64,000 bases of DNA from Sphingobium sp. Ant17 (GCF_000588875.1 NZ_JEMV01000017.1:1-64000); one strand, 5' to 3'; positions 36,582 to 46,911 are shown, numbered from the stretch's first letter. Program-made: numbers and translations. Notes: a model not told the origin generated them from the sequence alone.

Positions 36582-36779
36582 GTGAGCCGGGAAGACATCA
36601 TGCGCCGACTGGAGCTGTTGCGGGTCGAGCATCGCGATCTCGACACGGCTATCGCTGCGCTGGTCGATAGCGGCGGCGGCGACCAGATGCAGATCGCCCG
36701 GCTGAAAAAGCGCAAATTGCGGCTGCGCGACGAAATCGCTCAGTTGGAAGACGAACTGGTGCCCGACATCATCGCCTGA
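36582..36779 (+). CDS. DUF465 (YdcH-like) small coiled-coil protein
   Basis: This is a 65-residue paralogue of the divergent gene: RRLELLRVEHRDLDTAIAAL then IARLKKRKLRLRDEIAQLE. The GTG at 36582 is preceded by AAAGGAG, favouring it over ATG 36600. Function unknown. DUF465 genes often sit next to DUF1465 in sphingomonads, as here. Confidence 0.82.
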   Translation: MSREDIMRRLELLRVEHRDLDTAIAALVDSGGGDQMQIARLKKRKLRLRDEIAQLEDELVPDIIA

Positions 36780-36889
36780 CCGACCAATTTTGGGTCATCT
36801 GCGCCAAATCGATCACAAATGGGACACTATGCCGACCCAGGCATGATGTCGGACCTGACAAGATGGTAAATTCATGCCATTGTCCACGC

Positions 36890-37368
36890 ATGCCCAGTGC
36901 AATCTCTCTTGATCGCGGCCTGCATCGGGGTCTGGTGGACGGCCTCTATCTCGAAGCCATGCTGATGGCTGACGAGGCACGAACCTATTTCGATGGTGAC
37001 GGCGTCAAGGAAGACGGGTTGGACGATCCGCTTCGCCGGGTCGCCTTCGCTTGCGAATCGCTCAAGGTCACGACGCGGCTGATGCACGTCATCGCCTGGC
37101 TGCTCAGCCAGCGCGCATGGCAGCGGGGCGAGATTGGCGATGTCGATCTGTCGGATGAGAAATATCGGCTGGGCCACGCCAGTCAGAGCGATCCCTTGCT
37201 CATCGCCGGCTTCCCCTTCGCCGCACGCGCGCTGATCGACGCCAGCCATGAACTTTATGACCGGGTGGCCCGATTGCAGGATCGGCTGGATCGGATGACC
37301 ATCTCCCTCGCCATGCCGGTGGCAAACCCGCGCGCGCCTTGCAGGATCGGCTCCACACCGCCTTTTGA
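36890..37368 (+). pseudogene. DUF1465 family protein, apparently frameshifted near its C-terminus
   Basis: This is an alphaproteobacterial DUF1465 protein of unknown function: LVDGLYLEAMLMADEARTYFD, ACESLKVTTRLMHVIAWLLSQRA, and HELYDRVARLQDRLDR. After this the read frame runs 65 codons through Pro/Arg-rich sequence into the tamA start. Adding one G at about 37293-37295 (CGGAT to CGGGAT) instead gives a short tail ending ARALQDRLHTAF with a stop at 37366, 159 residues in all, which is more natural. Hence I read a one-base deletion in a G run. The unrepaired stop is at 37495. Confidence 0.65.
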
Positions 37369-37491
37369 AGCATCGGCATCGCGCCCACCCGGCCGCTGCC
37401 CGGCGCAATTCGCAGCAAATCGCGACGAGCCCCCGATTTATCGCCGCTATGGGACTGGCGCTGATGCCCGCATCTGGTCTAGACCCGCGCG

Positions 37492-39558
37492 ATGACCCAT
37501 GGTTTGCGGACCCGACGCCGCCTTGCCGGCCGCCCGCAAGCCGCCCGGCTCCTTCTTGCGCCACTGCTGCTCGCCGCCCCGTGCGCCGCGTGGGCGCAGG
37601 ACGTGTCGCCACCGCCTACCGCCTCTGAGGGCGCGACGGTCGATGTCGACACCCAACTCGACGCCATGCCCGACATCGGCCTTGACTGGCCCGACCTTGG
37701 CCAGGCCGATAGCGTGACGCCACTGCCCGCAGACCCCGCCGATGTGCAGACGGCCGCGCCCGAAACGCCCGGCACGATCATCGCCCCCGACGCGGAACCG
37801 GTCGAAGCCGTCGCGGCCTTTACCGAAATCGGCGAGGAGCGGCGCTATACCGTGGCGCTGGATGGCATCGACGCCATCACCGACGCCCAGTTCAAGCTGC
37901 GCTTCGATGAACTGTCGGTCCTGCGGCAGGGGGAGAATAAGGCCGCCAACCTCGCCCAGATCAACCGCCGCATCAAGGAGGACAGCGATCTGCTGGATCG
38001 GCTGCTGCGTGCCAAGGGCTATTATGCCGCGCGCATCCGCGGCGCTGTTTCCGCCCCGCCCGCGGGCAGCGACCGGCTCGCCGTGCGGTTCGCCATCACG
38101 CCCGGCACGCAATATCTGCTCGCCTCGGTGGATGTGGCCGGCCTGACGGAGACCGGCACCCGCGAACCGACGTTGCGCGCGGCTTTCCCGCCCAAGGTCG
38201 GCGATCCGGTCGATGCCGACAAGATCCTCGAAGCGCGCGACGCGCTCGCCACCGCCCTGTCCGAAAGCGGTTATCCCTTCGCCAGGGTGGACGAACCCGA
38301 AGTGCGGATCGACCATGAGGAACGGCAGGGCGATCTCGACCTCATCGTCACGCCCGGCGGCTACCGCACCTTCGGCGCGATCCGCCTGAGCAATGCGGAG
38401 CTGTTCAGCGCGCGCCATGTCCAGAATATCGCCCGCTTTGATCCCGGCGACCCCTATATGGCCTCCGATGTCGAGGATCTGCGCCGCGCCATCGTCGCGA
38501 CCGGCCTTGTGTCATCGGTGACGTTGACGCCGACCGATGCGGGCGATGGTGACCATGTCGATCTCGCGCTCGATGTCCGGCCAGCGCCGCTGCGCACCAT
38601 CGCGGGGGAACTGGGCTATGGCACGGGCGAGGGCTATCGCGCCGAGGTCAGCTGGCAGCATCGCAACTTCTTCCCGCCCGAAGGCGCGGTCACGGTGCGC
38701 GGCGTCATCGGTACGCAGGAACAGACCGCCTCCTTCACCTATCGCCGCAATAATTTCCGCCGCCGCGACAATGTGCTGACCGGCCTGTTGTCGGTCAGCA
38801 ATATCCGGCGCGACGCCTATGACGCCCGCACCGTCACGTTGGCGGGCGCGCTGGAACGGACGACCAACATCCTGTTCCAGAAAAATTGGGTGTGGCGGGT
38901 CGGCGCGGAATTGATCGCGTCGGACGAAGCGGATGCCTTTTCCGGCGGCGCGCGCCGCACCTTCCTGATCGGCGCAGTGCCGCTCAGCCTCACCTATGAC
39001 GGCAGCGACGACCTGCTCAACCCGACCAGGGGCTTTCGCCTCGGCGGGCGGCTCAGCCCCGAACTCTCCTTCCAGAACGAGACCTTCGGCTATGCCAAGG
39101 TGCAGCTCGACGGCAGCCTCTATCAGCCGATGGGCGACAAGCTGGTGGTCGCCGCCCGCGCCCGCTTCGGCAGCATCCTTGGTTCGACGGTCGAACAGAT
39201 CGCGCCGTCGCGCCGCTTCTACGCGGGCGGCGGCGCATCGGTGCGCGGCTATGGCTATCAGGCGATCGGCCCGCGCTTTGGCGAGGATGACAACCCCGTG
39301 GGCGGCAAGAGCCTGGCGGAATTTTCGCTGGAGGCGCGGGTGCGCTTCGGGAATTTCGGCGTCGTGCCGTTCATCGACGCGGGCAATATCTCAACGAGCT
39401 TCCTGCCGCGCTTCCGCGACCTGCGCATCGGCACCGGGCTTGGTTTGCGCTATTACAGCAATTTTGGCCCGATCCGCGTCGATGTCGGCACGCCCATCAA
39501 CCCGCAATCGGGTGATCCCAAGATCGCCGTCTATGTCTCGCTGGGCCAGGCCTTCTGA
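37492..39558 (+). CDS. tamA: Translocation and assembly module protein TamA (Omp85 family)
   Basis: This is a 688-residue outer-membrane protein that with TamB helps insert some outer-membrane proteins and move phospholipids. A signal peptide ends near CAAWAQ. A Pro/Asp-rich linker leads to POTRA domains (about residues 110-360, including RYTVALDGIDAITDAQFKLRF). A bacterial surface-antigen barrel fills the C-terminal half, with the conserved VRGYGYQ (the VRGF/Y lid motif) and the ending KIAVYVSLGQAF with terminal Phe. The stop overlaps the tamB start by one base. Confidence 0.93.
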   Translation: MTHGLRTRRRLAGRPQAARLLLAPLLLAAPCAAWAQDVSPPPTASEGATVDVDTQLDAMPDIGLDWPDLGQADSVTPLPADPADVQTAAPETPGTIIAPDAEPVEAVAAFTEIGEERRYTVALDGIDAITDAQFKLRFDELSVLRQGENKAANLAQINRRIKEDSDLLDRLLRAKGYYAARIRGAVSAPPAGSDRLAVRFAITPGTQYLLASVDVAGLTETGTREPTLRAAFPPKVGDPVDADKILEARDALATALSESGYPFARVDEPEVRIDHEERQGDLDLIVTPGGYRTFGAIRLSNAELFSARHVQNIARFDPGDPYMASDVEDLRRAIVATGLVSSVTLTPTDAGDGDHVDLALDVRPAPLRTIAGELGYGTGEGYRAEVSWQHRNFFPPEGAVTVRGVIGTQEQTASFTYRRNNFRRRDNVLTGLLSVSNIRRDAYDARTVTLAGALERTTNILFQKNWVWRVGAELIASDEADAFSGGARRTFLIGAVPLSLTYDGSDDLLNPTRGFRLGGRLSPELSFQNETFGYAKVQLDGSLYQPMGDKLVVAARARFGSILGSTVEQIAPSRRFYAGGGASVRGYGYQAIGPRFGEDDNPVGGKSLAEFSLEARVRFGNFGVVPFIDAGNISTSFLPRFRDLRIGTGLGLRYYSNFGPIRVDVGTPINPQSGDPKIAVYVSLGQAF

Positions 39559-42500
39559 TGACCGACGAAACCCCCGCCGCCCCGACGATCCGTCGCCGCG
39601 CCTGGGACGGGCGCTGGCAACGCTGGGTCGCGGGTTTGCTGGCGGCGGCGCTGCTGATCGTGGCCGGGTCGGTCGCCTGGCTCGACACCGGGGCTGGGCA
39701 TCGCTTCCTCGTGTCCCGCATCGCCACCATCAAATCCCGGTCGGGCCTGCAGATCAGCGTCGACCGGATCGATGGCAGCATCTATCGCAAGGCGGTCCTG
39801 CATAATCTCGTTCTGTCGGACCCCAATGGCCGCTTTTTCGACGCGCCCAGGGTCGAACTGGAATGGTGGCCCTTGGCCTGGCTGTCCAACCGGCTCGACA
39901 TCGACCGGCTGGTGATCCCGCGCGCGACGCTGCACAAATTGCCCAAACTCAATCCGACCCAGCGGCAGGGACCGATCTTGCCCGCATTCGATATTCGTCT
40001 GATGCAATTTTCGGTCGGGCAGCTTGCGATCGCGCCGGGCGTCACCGGCCGTGCCCAGACCGCGACCATCGCGGGCGACGCCGATATTCGCGGCGGCCGC
40101 GCGGTCATCGATCTCGCGGCGCGTACCCTCGATGGCCGCGACGCGCTCAGCATCGCGCTCGACAGCCGCCCGGACGATGATCGCTTCCGCCTCGACGTCA
40201 CCGTCAACGCGCCCCAGGGCGGCGTGCTCGCAACGATGGCGGGCCTCACGCAGGACGGCACGTTGCGCATCGGCGGCAAGGGCAGTTGGACCCAGTGGGA
40301 CGGTCGCCTGGCCGCCACGCTGGATGCTGCGCCCGCCGCCGACTTCGTTCTTGCGGCGCGTAGCGGGGCCTATTCGGCGCGCGGCACGGTCGAGGGGTCG
40401 GCCATCGCCGGGGGCAGCTTGATCCAGCGCCTGTCATCCCCCCGCCTGACCGTGCGCGCCAATGGCACCTTGGTCGATCGGGTGATCGACGGCACGGCAT
40501 CGCTGCGCTCCGCCGCGATCGACCTCAGCGCTGACGGTGCGATCGACCTGCGCAACAATGCGCTCGACAATATGCGGCTCGACCTCACACTCGCCCGGCC
40601 CGAAGCGTTGCTGAAGACCATGCGCGGGCGCGATGTCGTCGCCAAGATCCGCCTCGATGGCCCGCTGTCGCAGCTTGGCTATGAATATCTGCTCACCGCG
40701 CGCGAACTGACGTTCGACAAGGCCCGCATCAGCGATGTGCGCGCTGAGGGGAAGGGCCGCACCGCTGGGTCCGGCCCGACTTTGATCCCTTTGCGCCTGC
40801 GCGCGGGCCGCCTGGACGGGCAGGGCGATCTGGTGGAGGGCATCGTGCGCAATTTCGCGCTCGATGGCGTGTTGCAGCTCAACGGGCAGCAGATCGTCAG
40901 CAACCCGATGGACCTGCGTTCCGACAAGCTGCGCGGCAAGCTGACCGTCCTCGCTGATCTCAAGACCGGCCGCTATGATATGGGCCTGGATGGCCAGATT
41001 GTGGGCCTCGCGATCCGGGGCTTCGGGGTGGTCGATGTCACCTCCAAACTGCGCGCCATGCCGCGCGCCGATGGCGGCTTTGGCCTCAGCGGCAGCGCGG
41101 CGGCGCGGGTGCGGCGGCTCGACAATGATTTCCTGCGCACATTGGGCGGCGGTCTGCCCACAGCGCGCAGCGACCTGGCATTGCGGCCCGACGGCACGCT
41201 GGCGCTCACCAACATGCGCCTGGCCGCGCCGCTGCTGACGCTCGCGGGCAATGGGGTGCGCTTTCGCGACGGCACCCTCCATCTGGAGGGCAAGGGGCAG
41301 CATGATCAATATGGTCCGCTCACCCTGACGCTCGACGGCAATATCGAACGGCCGACGATCGACCTGATGCTCGCCCGGCCCATGGATGCGCTTGGCCTGC
41401 GTGATGTCCACGCGCACCTCATCCCCGACGCCAATGGCTATAGCTACACGGCGGAAGGCGGATCGACGCTCGGCCCATTCACCGGGCGCGGCGTCATCCT
41501 GCTGCCCCAGGGCGGGCAGGCGGTCGTGCGGGTCGCCAATCTCGCCGTGTCGGGCGTCACCGCCAGCGGCGACATTCGCCCGGTCACCGGCGGTCTCGAT
41601 GGCCAGCTGGCGGTCAGCGGTCCCGTCACCGGCTATGTCGGCTTCAAGCCAGTGGACGACATCCAGCAAGTCCAGCTCAAGCTGACCGCGAACGGCGCCA
41701 GTTTCGACGGGCCGACGATCATCACGGTGCGGCGCGGCACGCTCGATGCGACCATCCTGCTCGATCCGTCGGGCACCACGCTCAAGGCGACGGCCCAGGC
41801 GCGCGGGCTGCGCGTCGGCGGCGTGCTGGTCGGCCGTTTCGCCGCCAATGCCGATCTGGTCGATGGGCGTGGCACCATCCGGGGCAGCCTGTCGGGCCAG
41901 CGCGGCCGCCTGTTCGAACTGCAGGGGGAGGCGCAGGTCGATGCCGATCGTATCCGCATCACCGCTGGCGGCACGATCGACAAACGCCCGATCCGCCTGA
42001 CCCGCGCGGCGCTGCTGACCCGCACCGACGATGGCTGGCGCCTGTCCCCTGCGACGATCAGCTATGCGGGCGGATCGCTGCAACTGGGCGGGGAACTGGG
42101 GGCGACGTCCAACCATGTCGAGGCGCGCATGGACAAGCTGCCGTTGGGGCTGCTCGACATCGCCTATGACAATCTGGGGCTGGGCGGTATCGCCACCGGC
42201 TCGCTCAGCTATGCGCAACCACGCGGCGGCCTGCCCACCGGCACGGCGGAACTGCGCGTGCGTGGCCTGTCGCGCTCCGGCCTGTCGCTCAGTTCGCGTC
42301 CGGTTGACGTCGGCGTCAATGCGACGCTGGGGGCCGACCGGCTCGCCACCCGCATGGTGTTCGTCGCCGATGGCAAGACGATCGGCCGGGGCCAGGCCTT
42401 GCTCAGCCCGCTCGGCCGCACCGGCGGCCTTGTCGAACGGCTGAACGCCGCGCCGCTGTTCGCGCAGCTTCGCTATGCCGGCGCGGCCGACACGCTGTGG

Positions 42501-43733
42501 CGGCTGACCGGGGTGGAGATTGTCGACATGGGTGGGCCGGTCAATGTGTCGGCGGACATGCGTGGCACGCTCGGCGATCCCCGCATCACCGGCACTTTCG
42601 CTACCGATAACAGCACGATCAACAGCCCGGTCACCGGCATGCGGCTGGCCAATGTCAAGGCGCGCGGGCGCTTCTCCGGCGCGCAACTCGTCATTTCCAG
42701 CTTCACCGGCGCGTCGCAAAATGGCGGCTCGGTCACCGGTACCGGCCGCTTCACCTTCAACGGCATAGCGGGCGTCGGCATGGACCTGGCGATGCAGGCG
42801 GACAATGCCGCGCTGCTGGAACGCGACGATATCGCCGCGACCGTCACCGGTCCCATCACCCTGCGATCCGACGGCACGGGCGGGACGATCGGCGGCGATG
42901 TCATCCTCAACAAAAGCCGCTTCACGCTGGGCCGTGCCGCCGCCGTCGCTGCCATCCCCGAATTGCGCGTCGTTGAAATCAACCGGCGCGGGGAAGAGAT
43001 CGACACGCCGCGCACCAACGTCCCCTGGGCGCTGGCGATCAAGGCGCGCGCGCGCAACCGCCTGACCGTCACCGGCCTTGGCCTCGACAGCGAATGGCGC
43101 GCCGATCTCGACCTTGGCGGCACCGTCACCAATCCCGCCATCGCCGGGCGCGCCGAATTGGTGCGCGGGAATTATGAATTTGCCGGCCGCCGTTTTGAAC
43201 TGCGCGAAGGCCGCATCCAGTTCGATGGCAAGACGCCCATCAACCCGACACTCGACATTGATGCCGTCGCCGATGTCAGCGACCTGACCGCCACCATCCA
43301 TGTCGGCGGCACCGGCCTCAAGCCCGACATCAGCTTCAACAGCATTCCCGCGCTGCCGCAGGACGAACTGCTTTCGCGCATCCTGTTCGGCACATCGATC
43401 ACCAACCTGTCCGCGCCCGAAGCGCTGCAACTCGCCTCGGCGGTCGGCTCGCTGCAGGGCGGTGGCGGGCTCGACCCGATCAACGCCGTGCGCAAGGCGG
43501 CGGGGCTGGACCGGCTGCGCATCATCGCCGCCGATCCGACCCAGGGGCAGGGGACGTCGATCGCGGCGGGCAAATATCTCACCCGCAAAACCTATGTCGA
43601 GTTGATCACCGACGGGCAGGGCTATTCCGCCACCCGTATCGAATATCAGGTCACGCGCTGGCTCTCGCTATTGGGGGCCATCTCGACGCTCGGCCGCCAG
43701 AGCGCCAACGTCCGCGTGTCGCGGGATTACTAA
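39558..43733 (+). CDS. tamB: Translocation and assembly module protein TamB
   Basis: This is a 1391-residue AsmA-like protein with one N-terminal membrane helix (WVAGLLAAALLIVAGSVAWL, residues about 23-42). A long beta-rich periplasmic groove follows, and a C-terminal DUF490/TamB domain begins near residue 1050 with AIKARARNRLTVTGLGLDSEW and IPALPQDELLSRILFG. It spans the periplasm to TamA and is thought to carry phospholipids or client barrels. Length is normal. It is directly coupled to tamA and followed three bases later by sdaA. Confidence 0.93.
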   Translation: MTDETPAAPTIRRRAWDGRWQRWVAGLLAAALLIVAGSVAWLDTGAGHRFLVSRIATIKSRSGLQISVDRIDGSIYRKAVLHNLVLSDPNGRFFDAPRVELEWWPLAWLSNRLDIDRLVIPRATLHKLPKLNPTQRQGPILPAFDIRLMQFSVGQLAIAPGVTGRAQTATIAGDADIRGGRAVIDLAARTLDGRDALSIALDSRPDDDRFRLDVTVNAPQGGVLATMAGLTQDGTLRIGGKGSWTQWDGRLAATLDAAPAADFVLAARSGAYSARGTVEGSAIAGGSLIQRLSSPRLTVRANGTLVDRVIDGTASLRSAAIDLSADGAIDLRNNALDNMRLDLTLARPEALLKTMRGRDVVAKIRLDGPLSQLGYEYLLTARELTFDKARISDVRAEGKGRTAGSGPTLIPLRLRAGRLDGQGDLVEGIVRNFALDGVLQLNGQQIVSNPMDLRSDKLRGKLTVLADLKTGRYDMGLDGQIVGLAIRGFGVVDVTSKLRAMPRADGGFGLSGSAAARVRRLDNDFLRTLGGGLPTARSDLALRPDGTLALTNMRLAAPLLTLAGNGVRFRDGTLHLEGKGQHDQYGPLTLTLDGNIERPTIDLMLARPMDALGLRDVHAHLIPDANGYSYTAEGGSTLGPFTGRGVILLPQGGQAVVRVANLAVSGVTASGDIRPVTGGLDGQLAVSGPVTGYVGFKPVDDIQQVQLKLTANGASFDGPTIITVRRGTLDATILLDPSGTTLKATAQARGLRVGGVLVGRFAANADLVDGRGTIRGSLSGQRGRLFELQGEAQVDADRIRITAGGTIDKRPIRLTRAALLTRTDDGWRLSPATISYAGGSLQLGGELGATSNHVEARMDKLPLGLLDIAYDNLGLGGIATGSLSYAQPRGGLPTGTAELRVRGLSRSGLSLSSRPVDVGVNATLGADRLATRMVFVADGKTIGRGQALLSPLGRTGGLVERLNAAPLFAQLRYAGAADTLWRLTGVEIVDMGGPVNVSADMRGTLGDPRITGTFATDNSTINSPVTGMRLANVKARGRFSGAQLVISSFTGASQNGGSVTGTGRFTFNGIAGVGMDLAMQADNAALLERDDIAATVTGPITLRSDGTGGTIGGDVILNKSRFTLGRAAAVAAIPELRVVEINRRGEEIDTPRTNVPWALAIKARARNRLTVTGLGLDSEWRADLDLGGTVTNPAIAGRAELVRGNYEFAGRRFELREGRIQFDGKTPINPTLDIDAVADVSDLTATIHVGGTGLKPDISFNSIPALPQDELLSRILFGTSITNLSAPEALQLASAVGSLQGGGGLDPINAVRKAAGLDRLRIIAADPTQGQGTSIAAGKYLTRKTYVELITDGQGYSATRIEYQVTRWLSLLGAISTLGRQSANVRVSRDY

Positions 43734-43736
43734 GCC

Positions 43737-45128
43737 ATGACCAAGTCCCGCATCGACGCCGCCGCTGCGATCAGCGTGATGGACCTGTTCACCATCGGCA
43801 TCGGTCCATCCAGCTCGCACACCGTCGGCCCGATGCGCGCCGCGCTCTTGTTCATGGACTCTCTCCCCGCGCAGCCAGTACGGGTGTCGTGCGATCTCTA
43901 TGGCTCGCTCGCGCTGACCGGCCGGGGCCATGCCACCGACACGGCGATCCTGCTCGGCCTGTCGGGCTATAGCCCCGAAGGCACCGACCCCGACACCATC
44001 CCCGCCATCCTCGCCGCTATCCGCACCGATGGCCGCATCCGCGCGGGCAGCGCCCACGACCAATGGATCGCGTTCGAGGAAGCGCGCGACCTCATCTTCC
44101 ACATGGGCGACTTTCTCGAAGCGCATAGCAATGGCATGCGCTTCACCGCCTGGCTCGACGGCCACAGCGAACCGCTGGTGCGCGACTATTATTCGATCGG
44201 CGGCGGCGCGGTGCTGCCCGGCGATCGCGTCACCGACGACGCCGCGCTCGGCCATAATGTCGTCCAGCCCTATCCCTTCTCGTCGGGCGCGGAGATTCTG
44301 GCGCAGGGCGAGGCGACCGGCCTCTCCATCGCCACCCTCGTCCTGCGCAACGAAGGCGCGTGGCGCACCCAGGCGGAAACCGACGCCTTCCTCGACAGCG
44401 TGATCGACGCCATGAGCGCCTCGATCGACCGCGGCCTCCAGCAGGAGGGGCTACTCCCCGGCGGCCTCAAGGTCCGCCGCCGCGCCCGCGCCATTCATCA
44501 GCGGCTGCGCCTGCAACAGGATGCGCTTGGCCCGGCACAGATTTTCGAATGGGTCAGCCTGTTCGCGCTGGCGGTGAATGAGGAAAATGCCGCCGGTGGC
44601 CGCGTCGTCACCGCGCCCACCAATGGCGCGGCGGGTGTCATCCCGGCGGTGCTGCATTATTATCGCCGCTTCGTCCCCGGCGCGGATCGTGATGGCGAGC
44701 GCCGCTTCCTGCTCACCGCCGCCGCCATCGGCTTCCTCTACAAGAAGCGCGCCTCCATCTCCGCCGCCGAAATGGGGTGCCAGGGCGAAGTCGGCGTCGC
44801 CTGCTCCATGGCCGCCGCTGGCCTTGCCGCCGTCTTGGGCGGCACCAACGGCCAGGTCGAAAATGCCGCCGAAATCGGCATGGAACATAATCTCGGCCTC
44901 ACCTGCGATCCGATCGGCGGCCTCGTCCAGATCCCCTGCATCGAACGCAACACCATGGGCGCGGTCAAGGCGATCAACGCCGCCTATCTCGCGCTGCAGG
45001 GCGATGGCCATCATATCGTCAGCCTCGATGCCGTCATCGAAACGATGCGCCAGACCGGCGAAGATATGGCCAGCCGCTACAAGGAAACCTCGCTTGGCGG
45101 GTTGGCCGTCAACGTCGTGGAGTGCTGA
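43737..45128 (+). CDS. sdaA: L-serine ammonia-lyase (iron-sulfur type)
   Basis: This is a 463-residue single-chain serine deaminase converting L-serine to pyruvate and ammonia. The N-terminal beta domain starts [21 protein letters not shown] and the alpha domain has [15 protein letters not shown]. Cys residues that fit 4Fe-4S ligands occur in [23 protein letters not shown] and IPCIERN. Length is normal. The gene starts three bases after tamB but shares no evident function with it. Confidence 0.95.
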   Translation: MTKSRIDAAAAISVMDLFTIGIGPSSSHTVGPMRAALLFMDSLPAQPVRVSCDLYGSLALTGRGHATDTAILLGLSGYSPEGTDPDTIPAILAAIRTDGRIRAGSAHDQWIAFEEARDLIFHMGDFLEAHSNGMRFTAWLDGHSEPLVRDYYSIGGGAVLPGDRVTDDAALGHNVVQPYPFSSGAEILAQGEATGLSIATLVLRNEGAWRTQAETDAFLDSVIDAMSASIDRGLQQEGLLPGGLKVRRRARAIHQRLRLQQDALGPAQIFEWVSLFALAVNEENAAGGRVVTAPTNGAAGVIPAVLHYYRRFVPGADRDGERRFLLTAAAIGFLYKKRASISAAEMGCQGEVGVACSMAAAGLAAVLGGTNGQVENAAEIGMEHNLGLTCDPIGGLVQIPCIERNTMGAVKAINAAYLALQGDGHHIVSLDAVIETMRQTGEDMASRYKETSLGGLAVNVVEC

Positions 45129-45298
45129 AGCGGTTCCCTTCCACTCGTCGCTTTGCGCCGTCAAATCTGCGATGAAACGACAGTATTTGTGTCATATCTG
45201 CAACATAAGTCCTTGTTTATCTTAGGTTCATGAAACTTACGGCTCTTCGCGGCTTTCAGCGTCTCTCCCCTACAGGGGATGACAATGGAGTTTAGAAT

Positions 45299-45952
45299 AT
45301 GCGTAAGTTGATGGTCGCAACCCTTCTCGGCAGCGCCGCAGTCGCCGCCCCCGCCATGGCCCAGAATGTCGGCCCGACCTTTACCGGTCCCCGCGTCGAA
45401 GCGATCCTGGGCTATGATCATGTCGGTGCCGGCAGCGATGTGGACAATAACAATGACAGCGACGACCAGTCGATCGACGGTCTGCTTTACGGCATCGGCG
45501 CAGGCTATGACGTGAACCTCGGCAGCGCCGTCGTCGGCGTCGAAGGCGAATGGACCGATTCGACCGCCAAGTCCGATCGTCGCGATCCCACCGACCAGTT
45601 CGGTTTCGGCCGCGTCAGCCAGGGCCGTGACCTCTATGTCGGCGCGCGCGCGGGTATCCTCGCCAATCCCTCGACGCTCGTTTACGTGAAGGGCGGCTAT
45701 ACCAACAGCAAGCTCAACGTGCTGGCGGGCAACACCAACGAAACCACCGACACCGCGTTCAAGTTGGACGGCTGGCGCATTGGTGGCGGCGTGGAACGCG
45801 CGATCAACACCAACACCTTCGCAAAGGTGGAATATCGCTATTCCAAATATAGCGACGCCAATATCGAGTTCGCCAATGGCGCGACCACCGAAGATTTCGG
45901 CATCGACACCGACCGGCATCAGGTCGTCGCCAGCGTCGGCTGGCGCTTCTAA
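45299..45952 (+). CDS. Outer membrane beta-barrel protein (OmpA/Omp25-like)
   Basis: This is a 217-residue porin-like protein: signal peptide cleaved near AAPAMAQ, then alternating barrel strands (FTGPRVEAILGYDHV, YGIGAGYDVNLG, LYVGARAGILA) and the C-terminal VVASVGWRF with terminal Phe that BamA recognises. It resembles Omp25/Omp31-like small barrels. A GGAG ribosome site precedes the ATG. It has a clear terminator and its own promoter region of about 170 bases. Confidence 0.87.
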   Translation: MRKLMVATLLGSAAVAAPAMAQNVGPTFTGPRVEAILGYDHVGAGSDVDNNNDSDDQSIDGLLYGIGAGYDVNLGSAVVGVEGEWTDSTAKSDRRDPTDQFGFGRVSQGRDLYVGARAGILANPSTLVYVKGGYTNSKLNVLAGNTNETTDTAFKLDGWRIGGGVERAINTNTFAKVEYRYSKYSDANIEFANGATTEDFGIDTDRHQVVASVGWRF

Positions 45953-45970
45953 TCTGCTGGTAATCTGCGG

Positions 45971-46006
45971 GGAGGGGCCGGTCCACCGACCGGCCCCTCC
46001 TATTTT
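45971..46006 (+). terminator. Rho-independent terminator of the outer membrane protein gene
   Basis: A 12-bp stem GGAGGGGCCGGT/ACCGGCCCCTCC around CCACCG is followed by TATTTT. Confidence 0.88.
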
Positions 46007-46080
46007 GGGGCTTATCGACTTTCCATTTTCCGCGCGAACAGGCGCGCAATCAGCCAAAAGCCCCTATCGGAATGGCCGCG

Positions 46081-46102
46081 ACAATGATATTGACATCATT
46101 GT
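46081..46102. promoter_or_regulatory. Perfect 8-bp inverted repeat overlapping the thioesterase start
   Basis: ACAATGAT and ATCATTGT are separated by ATTGAC; the right arm covers the GTG start codon at 46101. This could be an operator or an RNA hairpin that limits translation. Confidence 0.3.
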
Positions 46103-46517
46103 GAGTAACGCGATTCCCCATCAATATCCCATCGGCATCGATGCCGCCGACATCGACTTCATGGGTCATGTCAACAATGCCAGCTACCTCAAATGGGTGC
46201 AGGAAGCGGTGCTGGACCATTGGCGCGCCCTGGCCCCGTCGGAGGCTGTTGCCGGGCACCTGTGGGTCGCGCTCAAGCATGAAATCACCTATCGCAAGCC
46301 CACCTTCCTCGACGACGACGTGATCGCCACCGTCCTGCTGGAAAAGGTGCAGGGCGCGCGCGCCTTCTACGAAACCATCATCCGTCGCGGTGAAGAGGTG
46401 CTGGCCGAAGTCAAATCCAGCTGGTGCTGCATAGACGCCAGCAGCCTGCGCCCCGCGCGACTGACCCGCGACGTCATCGACCACTTCTTCGCCCCCGACG
46501 AAAAAGCCACGCAATAG
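46101..46517 (+). CDS. Acyl-CoA thioesterase, hotdog fold (YbgC/FadM-like)
   Basis: This is a 138-residue hotdog thioesterase. The active-site segment is ADIDFMGHVNNASYLKWVQEA (Asp and the GHVNN turn), followed by KHEITYRKPTFLDDDVIATV. It hydrolyses acyl-CoA to free acid. The GTG at 46101 is the best start in the frame; upstream codons overlap the OMP terminator. The start lies in a perfect inverted repeat. Confidence 0.88.
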   Translation: MSNAIPHQYPIGIDAADIDFMGHVNNASYLKWVQEAVLDHWRALAPSEAVAGHLWVALKHEITYRKPTFLDDDVIATVLLEKVQGARAFYETIIRRGEEVLAEVKSSWCCIDASSLRPARLTRDVIDHFFAPDEKATQ

Positions 46518-46584
46518 GCGCGGGTGTCGGGGGAAAGCGAAACGGCGGCGATCCACTCCCCTCCGTCATTCCCCACACTCCCCC

Positions 46585-46820
46585 CCGTCATTCCCGCGAA
46601 AGCGGGAACCCATCTCCCAACATCGCCCCTACGCGACGCAGCGATGATGTTCCCTATACGACGATGAGGATGGGTAAACGACGGCCCCCAACAAAGACCG
46701 TCACCCCGGACCCTTCGACAGGCTCAGGACGGGCTTGATCCGGGGTCCATGAGCCTCAACCTCTCAATAGCACCATACCGTCGAGCCAATAGATGCCGGG
46801 TCAAGCCCGGCATGACGGCA
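46585..46820. repeat. Cluster of palindromic extragenic repeats
   Basis: The 394-base gap 46518-46911 contains three different palindromes and no gene. They are CGTCATTCCCGCGAAAGCGG at 46586-46605, a CCGGACC...GATCCGGGGTCC pair with a TTCGACAGG core at 46699-46752, and GCCGGGTCAAGCCCGGCATG at 46795-46814. They are members of the families seen elsewhere in the window. Confidence 0.75.
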
Positions 46821-46911
46821 AGGGGTGGATACTCGACAGCCGATTAGCGTCGCACTTGTGGCAAGCCAGACATTGATTGACGGATTTATTTAGAACAAGC
46901 AGGTTCTCCCC

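Noticed and set aside
40434-43430. Very long open frame (998 codons) on the minus strand of tamB
   Set aside because: Arg/Gln/His-rich shadow typical of GC-rich coding DNA; tamB on the plus strand is a clear family member.
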